From assembly GCF_900100955.1 (NCBI RefSeq), contig NZ_FNCC01000016.1:145119-209118 (forward strand): 64,000 nucleotides of DNA. Reading direction: 5' to 3'. Below the pieces are notes generated by a model that saw only the letters and a list, made by a program, of their open reading frames with translations, did no database searches and was not told where the DNA came from. Positions 61,206 to 64,000 of this stretch are shown here, piece after piece; position 1 is the stretch's first letter, and every line of letters starts with the position of its first letter. The DNA comes from Lentzea fradiae. Its GTDB lineage: Bacteria; Actinomycetota; Actinomycetes; Mycobacteriales; Pseudonocardiaceae. The translations under genes and the position numbers were made by a program.

Positions 61206-61643
61206 GTGGAGAACACCCCCGAACGCCTGACCGGGAAGCCGAGCTGGCTGCTGACCCAGCTGTCCGTGCACGCGCACCGGCTCGCCACCGAGGCGTTCAC
61301 CGGGGCAGGGGCACGCGGCTACCACTACCGCGTGCTCGCCGCGCTGGACGAGTTCGGCACCGCCAGCCAGGCCGACCTCGGCCGTCGCTGCAACATGGAC
61401 CGCAGCGACGTCGTCGCCACCGTCACCGCGCTGCAGGAGCGGGGGTTCGTCGACCGCGCACAGGACCCGAAGGACCGCCGCCGCAACACCGTGACGCTCA
61501 CCGAGCCCGGCAAGGCACAGCTGGACCGGCTCGACGAGGCACTCGACCAGGCCCAGGACGACCTGCTCGCGCCGCTCCCCGAACCGGACCGCCGCACGCT
61601 CACCAGGCTGCTCGGCACCCTGCTCGCGCACCACCAGCGCTGA
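61206..61643 (+). CDS. MarR-family transcriptional regulator
   Basis: A 145-residue winged-helix dimer. Recognition region ASQADLGRRCNMDRSDVVATVTALQERGFVDRAQDPKDRRRNTVTLT is a clear MarR wing motif (parts at residues 55-100), preceded by dimerisation helix residues with GYHYRVLAALDEFG. GTG at 61206. Three palindromic sites just upstream indicate that it represses itself and the SnoaL-like gene, probably relieved by a small aromatic or reactive ligand. No cysteine-based redox switch stands out besides Cys62 region (RRCNMD). Confidence 0.92.
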   Translation: MENTPERLTGKPSWLLTQLSVHAHRLATEAFTGAGARGYHYRVLAALDEFGTASQADLGRRCNMDRSDVVATVTALQERGFVDRAQDPKDRRRNTVTLTEPGKAQLDRLDEALDQAQDDLLAPLPEPDRRTLTRLLGTLLAHHQR

Positions 61644-61701
61644 CAGCGGGCGTGAAGGTGTCGTTAAGCGTTGTCTCAGGTGGGTGTGGCACCTTGGTGG
61701 C

Positions 61702-62385
61702 GTGCGGATTCTGGTAGTCGAGGACGAGGCTCCCCTGGCCGACGCGATCGCCCGCGGCCTGAGGCGTGAAGGCATGGCCGTGGACGTCGCCTACGACGGC
61801 GAGACCGGCCATGAGAAGTCGACCGTCACGCGGTACGACGTCGTCGTGCTCGACCGCGACCTGCCCGGGATGTCCGGCGACGAGCTGTGCAAGGAGATCC
61901 TCAGCTCCGGCGCGCTCACCAGGGTCATGATGCTGACCGCCAGCGGCTCGATCGAGGACCGCGTGTCCGGCCTGTCGCTCGGCGCCGACGACTATCTGGC
62001 GAAGCCCTTCGCGTTCCCCGAGCTGGTCGCGCGCGTCCGGGCACTGGCCCGCCGCGCCACGCCCGCGACCCCGCCCGTGCTGTCCGCGCGGGACGTCGAG
62101 CTGGACCCGGCGCGGCGCACCGTGTCGCGCGGCGGGCAGCCGATCGAGCTGACGCGCAAGGAGTTCGGCGTCCTCGAGGTCCTGCTCGCGGCCAAGGGAT
62201 CGGTCGTCAGCAGCGAGGAGCTCCTCGAACGCGTGTGGGACGAGAACGCCGACCCGTTCACCACGACCGTGCGCGTCACGGTGATGACGTTGCGCAAGAA
62301 GCTCGGCGAGCCGGGCATCATCGACACCGTCGTCGGCTCCGGGTACCGGGTGCCGAGTGCGTCGAACGGATCCGCTGAGGACTGA
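61702..62385 (+). CDS. OmpR-family response regulator
   Basis: A 227-residue two-component regulator: receiver domain (1-115) with acidic pocket Glu7/Asp8, phospho-acceptor Asp51 in VVVLDRDLPGMSG, Thr79 and Lys101 (LAKPF), then a winged-helix DNA-binding domain (about 128-222) with TRKEFGVLEVLLAAKG and TVRVTVMTLRKKLG. GTG at 61702 starts directly at VRILVVEDEA. The histidine kinase gene follows after three bases. The signal is unknown. Confidence 0.94.
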   Translation: MRILVVEDEAPLADAIARGLRREGMAVDVAYDGETGHEKSTVTRYDVVVLDRDLPGMSGDELCKEILSSGALTRVMMLTASGSIEDRVSGLSLGADDYLAKPFAFPELVARVRALARRATPATPPVLSARDVELDPARRTVSRGGQPIELTRKEFGVLEVLLAAKGSVVSSEELLERVWDENADPFTTTVRVTVMTLRKKLGEPGIIDTVVGSGYRVPSASNGSAED

Positions 62386-62388
62386 CCT

Positions 62389-63516
62389 ATGCGAAGGCGC
62401 GGGCCGGGGCTTCGTCTCCGGATCACGCTCCTCACCACCGCGCTCGTCGCGGTGGTGAGTGCTGTGCTGCTGTTCCTCGGCTGGACGCTCGTCGGCAGGG
62501 TCTTCGACTCGTCGCCGTCGTTCCCGGCCGATGCCAGGGTGACCGTCGACGGTGTGACCGTCACCGTGAAGACCCTGACCGACTCGTTGACGGGAGCCGC
62601 CCGCCAGGACCTGCTGGTCGCCGGGCTGATCGCGTTCGCGTGCATGGTCGTGGCCGCGGCCGTGCTGGCGTGGACGTTCACCGGCCGCGTCCTGAAACCG
62701 CTGCACGACGTCACCAGCGCCGCCCGCCAGCTCTCGGCGGAGTCGCTGGGCTCCCGCCTGCGCCTGGAAGGGCCGCGGGACGAGGTCGCCGACCTCGCGG
62801 ACACGTTCGACGCCATGCTCGACCGCCTCGAAGCGGCCTTCGACTCGCAACGACGGTTCGTGGCGAACGCATCGCACGAACTGCGCACCCCTCTCTCCGT
62901 GGTGCGCACCGAGCTGGACGTGACGCTGTCCGATCCGGACGCGGACGTCGAAGAACTGCGGCGCATGGCCGGCGTCGTCCGTGCGGCGGGGGAGCGTGCC
63001 GAGCAGTTGGTGTCAGCACTGCTGCTGCTCGCACGCACGGACGGGATAGGGCTCGCCGTGCGTGAGCCCGTCGACCTGTCCGCTGTCGTCGAGTCCGCGT
63101 GGAGGGCCGTGCGTGCGGAAGCAGAGGCACGCAACCTGCGCACCGTCTTCCGGTGCGTGCCGGCACTCGCCGTCGGCGACCCGGCGCTCCTCGAACGCAT
63201 CGCGGGCAACCTGCTGGAGAACGCCGTCCGGCACAACCACGTGGGCGGATGGATCGAGACCGTCGTGGAGACCGGCCCGCAGTGGTCAGTCCTGCGGGTG
63301 TCGTCGTCAGGCCAACTCATCGCGCCGGACCGCGTGGAAGAGCTCTTCGAGCCGTTCCGCCGCGGCGTCAAGGACCGCACCAGCCAGTCCGGAACAGGTC
63401 TTGGCCTGTCGATCGTGCGCGCCGCGGTGGCCGCTCACGGCGGGTTTGCGCAGGCAGTGGCGGTGCCGACAGGTGGTCTGTCGGTGACCGTGCACCTGCC
63501 CAGCGCCCCTCGCTGA
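62389..63516 (+). CDS. Membrane sensor histidine kinase
   Basis: A 375-residue sensor kinase: membrane helices at about 13-33 and 77-97 enclose a short outside loop of about 43 residues, followed by a HAMP linker (98-150), H-box FVANASHELRTPLS with His163, N-box NLLENAVRHN and G-box GTGLGLSIV. The ATPase region is short, and the usual G1 DxGxG motif between the N- and G-boxes is degenerate (VSSSGQLI), which may lower kinase activity. Partner of the preceding regulator (three-base gap). The rRNA operon promoter follows about 110 bases after its stop. Confidence 0.92.
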   Translation: MRRRGPGLRLRITLLTTALVAVVSAVLLFLGWTLVGRVFDSSPSFPADARVTVDGVTVTVKTLTDSLTGAARQDLLVAGLIAFACMVVAAAVLAWTFTGRVLKPLHDVTSAARQLSAESLGSRLRLEGPRDEVADLADTFDAMLDRLEAAFDSQRRFVANASHELRTPLSVVRTELDVTLSDPDADVEELRRMAGVVRAAGERAEQLVSALLLLARTDGIGLAVREPVDLSAVVESAWRAVRAEAEARNLRTVFRCVPALAVGDPALLERIAGNLLENAVRHNHVGGWIETVVETGPQWSVLRVSSSGQLIAPDRVEELFEPFRRGVKDRTSQSGTGLGLSIVRAAVAAHGGFAQAVAVPTGGLSVTVHLPSAPR

Positions 63517-63629
63517 GGGCCGCCGCAAGATCTTCGACGTGGTCCCGGTCACAGATTGCGTCGATCTTGCCGGGTTTGAGCCATCCGCGTGGCGTCTGAC
63601 CTGCGGTTACATGTCAGATGACCCCCGAT

Positions 63630-63658
63630 TTGGATCTCACGGGGGGCCCGTGTAAATT
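63630..63658 (+). promoter_or_regulatory. rRNA operon promoter
   Basis: TTGGAT (63630-63635) and TAAATT (63653-63658) are 17 bases apart, upstream of the 16S gene, and the spacer is G-rich as in other actinobacterial rrn promoters. Additional promoters may lie between 63517 and 63629, but I could not define them. Confidence 0.6.
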
Positions 63659-63775
63659 TCTCTCTGCCAGCGCGGAACGGGCCGGGAAACACCGGAACGG
63701 AGCGCGGCGAAAGACTTCTAAGCCTGACACAGCCCCGGAAGTGACTCTCTTCGGAGATGAACTGTGGTGTGCGCG

Positions 63776-63887
63776 TGTTCTTTGAGAACTCAACAGCGTG
63801 CCGAAACACAGCCAGTAATATGAATACTCCTCGTCAGGAGTATTCCTTTGAGTAGTAATACCAGATTGCCAGACATATTCCGTCTGG
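63776..63887 (+). promoter_or_regulatory. rRNA leader: boxA-like antitermination site and processing hairpins
   Basis: TGTTCTTTGAGAACTCAACAG at 63776-63796 (given here as the boxA-like TGTTCTTTGAGAAC plus flank) is the common actinobacterial rrn leader element. It is followed by hairpins GAATACTCC/GGAGTATTC (63822-63845) and CCAGAC/GTCTGG (63869-63887), likely involved in antitermination and RNase III processing of the 16S precursor. Confidence 0.7.
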
Positions 63888-63905
63888 AGCGATCAAACAC
63901 AGTCC

Positions 63906-64000
63906 TTATTGGAGAGTTTGATCCTGGCTCAGGACGAACGCTGGCGGCGTGCTTAACACATGCAAGTCGAGCGGTAAGGCCCTTCGGGGTACACGAGCGG
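63906..64000 (+). rRNA. rrs: 16S ribosomal RNA (5' end, partial)
   Basis: GAGAGTTTGATCCTGGCTCAG, the universal 16S beginning, starts at about 63912, and CGAACGCTGGCGGCGTGC and ACACATGCAAGTCGAGCGG follow. Aligning to E. coli numbering puts mature base 1 near 63906. Only about 95 bases are present. The variable stretch after CGAGCGG (TAAGGCCCTTCGGGG) looks like Lentzea/Saccharothrix-type Pseudonocardiaceae, from memory. Confidence 0.97.

Overview
The window is about 64 kb of very GC-rich DNA (roughly 70 % by eye) from an actinomycete. GTG starts, 4-base stop/start overlaps, lipoproteins of DUF3558 type, IdeR, two sigma-70 factors and a block matching the Mycobacterium Rv2703-Rv2682c order (sigA, ppgK, suhB, cei, DUF4193, DUF3093, dut, DUF3710, alpha/beta hydrolase, OB-fold protein, DUF3159, ceoC/ceoB, APC permease, TRAM methyltransferase, then dxs) place it in the Mycobacteriales/Pseudonocardiales. 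The first 95 bases of 16S rRNA at the right end look like Lentzea/Saccharothrix-type Pseudonocardiaceae; that genus-level placement is from memory and only moderately sure.

Layout. 1-10 kb: an ideR-galK-galE operon, a rhodanese, a DUF3558 lipoprotein, then acuC next to a Pat-type GNAT/acyl-CoA-synthetase-like acetyltransferase (a deacetylase/acetylase pair), an orphan amino-acid binding lipoprotein and a DasR-like GntR regulator. 10-16 kb: two small proteins sharing a C-terminal domain, RtcB, a secreted protein, a flavin monooxygenase, chloramphenicol phosphotransferase, and a MerR regulator coupled to an 11-residue peptide with six cysteines. 16-23 kb: an oxidative uronate/aldarate pathway (udh, ketoglutarate-semialdehyde dehydrogenase, IclR regulator, kdgD, gudD and an unidentified gene) with the remnant of a sugar-transport permease. 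23-38 kb: paired lipoproteins, fumarase, sigB, dtd, methyltransferases, PucR regulator, pseudouridine breakdown (psuG plus kinase), YihY membrane protein and a helicase. 38-43 kb: a xylFGH-like sugar ABC transporter followed by a ROK regulator. 43-60 kb: the conserved sigA-dxs housekeeping block. 60-64 kb: an SPFH protein behind a structured leader with a tRNA-like minihelix, a MarR/SnoaL divergent pair with three operator copies, a two-component system and the start of an rRNA operon.

Unexplained structure is concentrated in intergenic DNA. Two convergent gene junctions (25.0-25.3 kb and 47.7-48.2 kb) are filled with degenerate GTCRAC/TCAACRTTGA repeats; a third (3.5 kb) carries a different GCAGCCTGG array. 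A rare AT-rich palindrome GATAT-N5-ATATC occurs three times, twice inside genes where it forces rare ATA codons. Several perfect hairpins mark bidirectional terminators. The best candidates for something undescribed are the MerR/cysteine microprotein unit, the tRNA-like switchable leader in front of the SPFH gene, and the GTCRAC repeat fields. All functional names are inferred from sequence motifs read by eye; no database search was possible.
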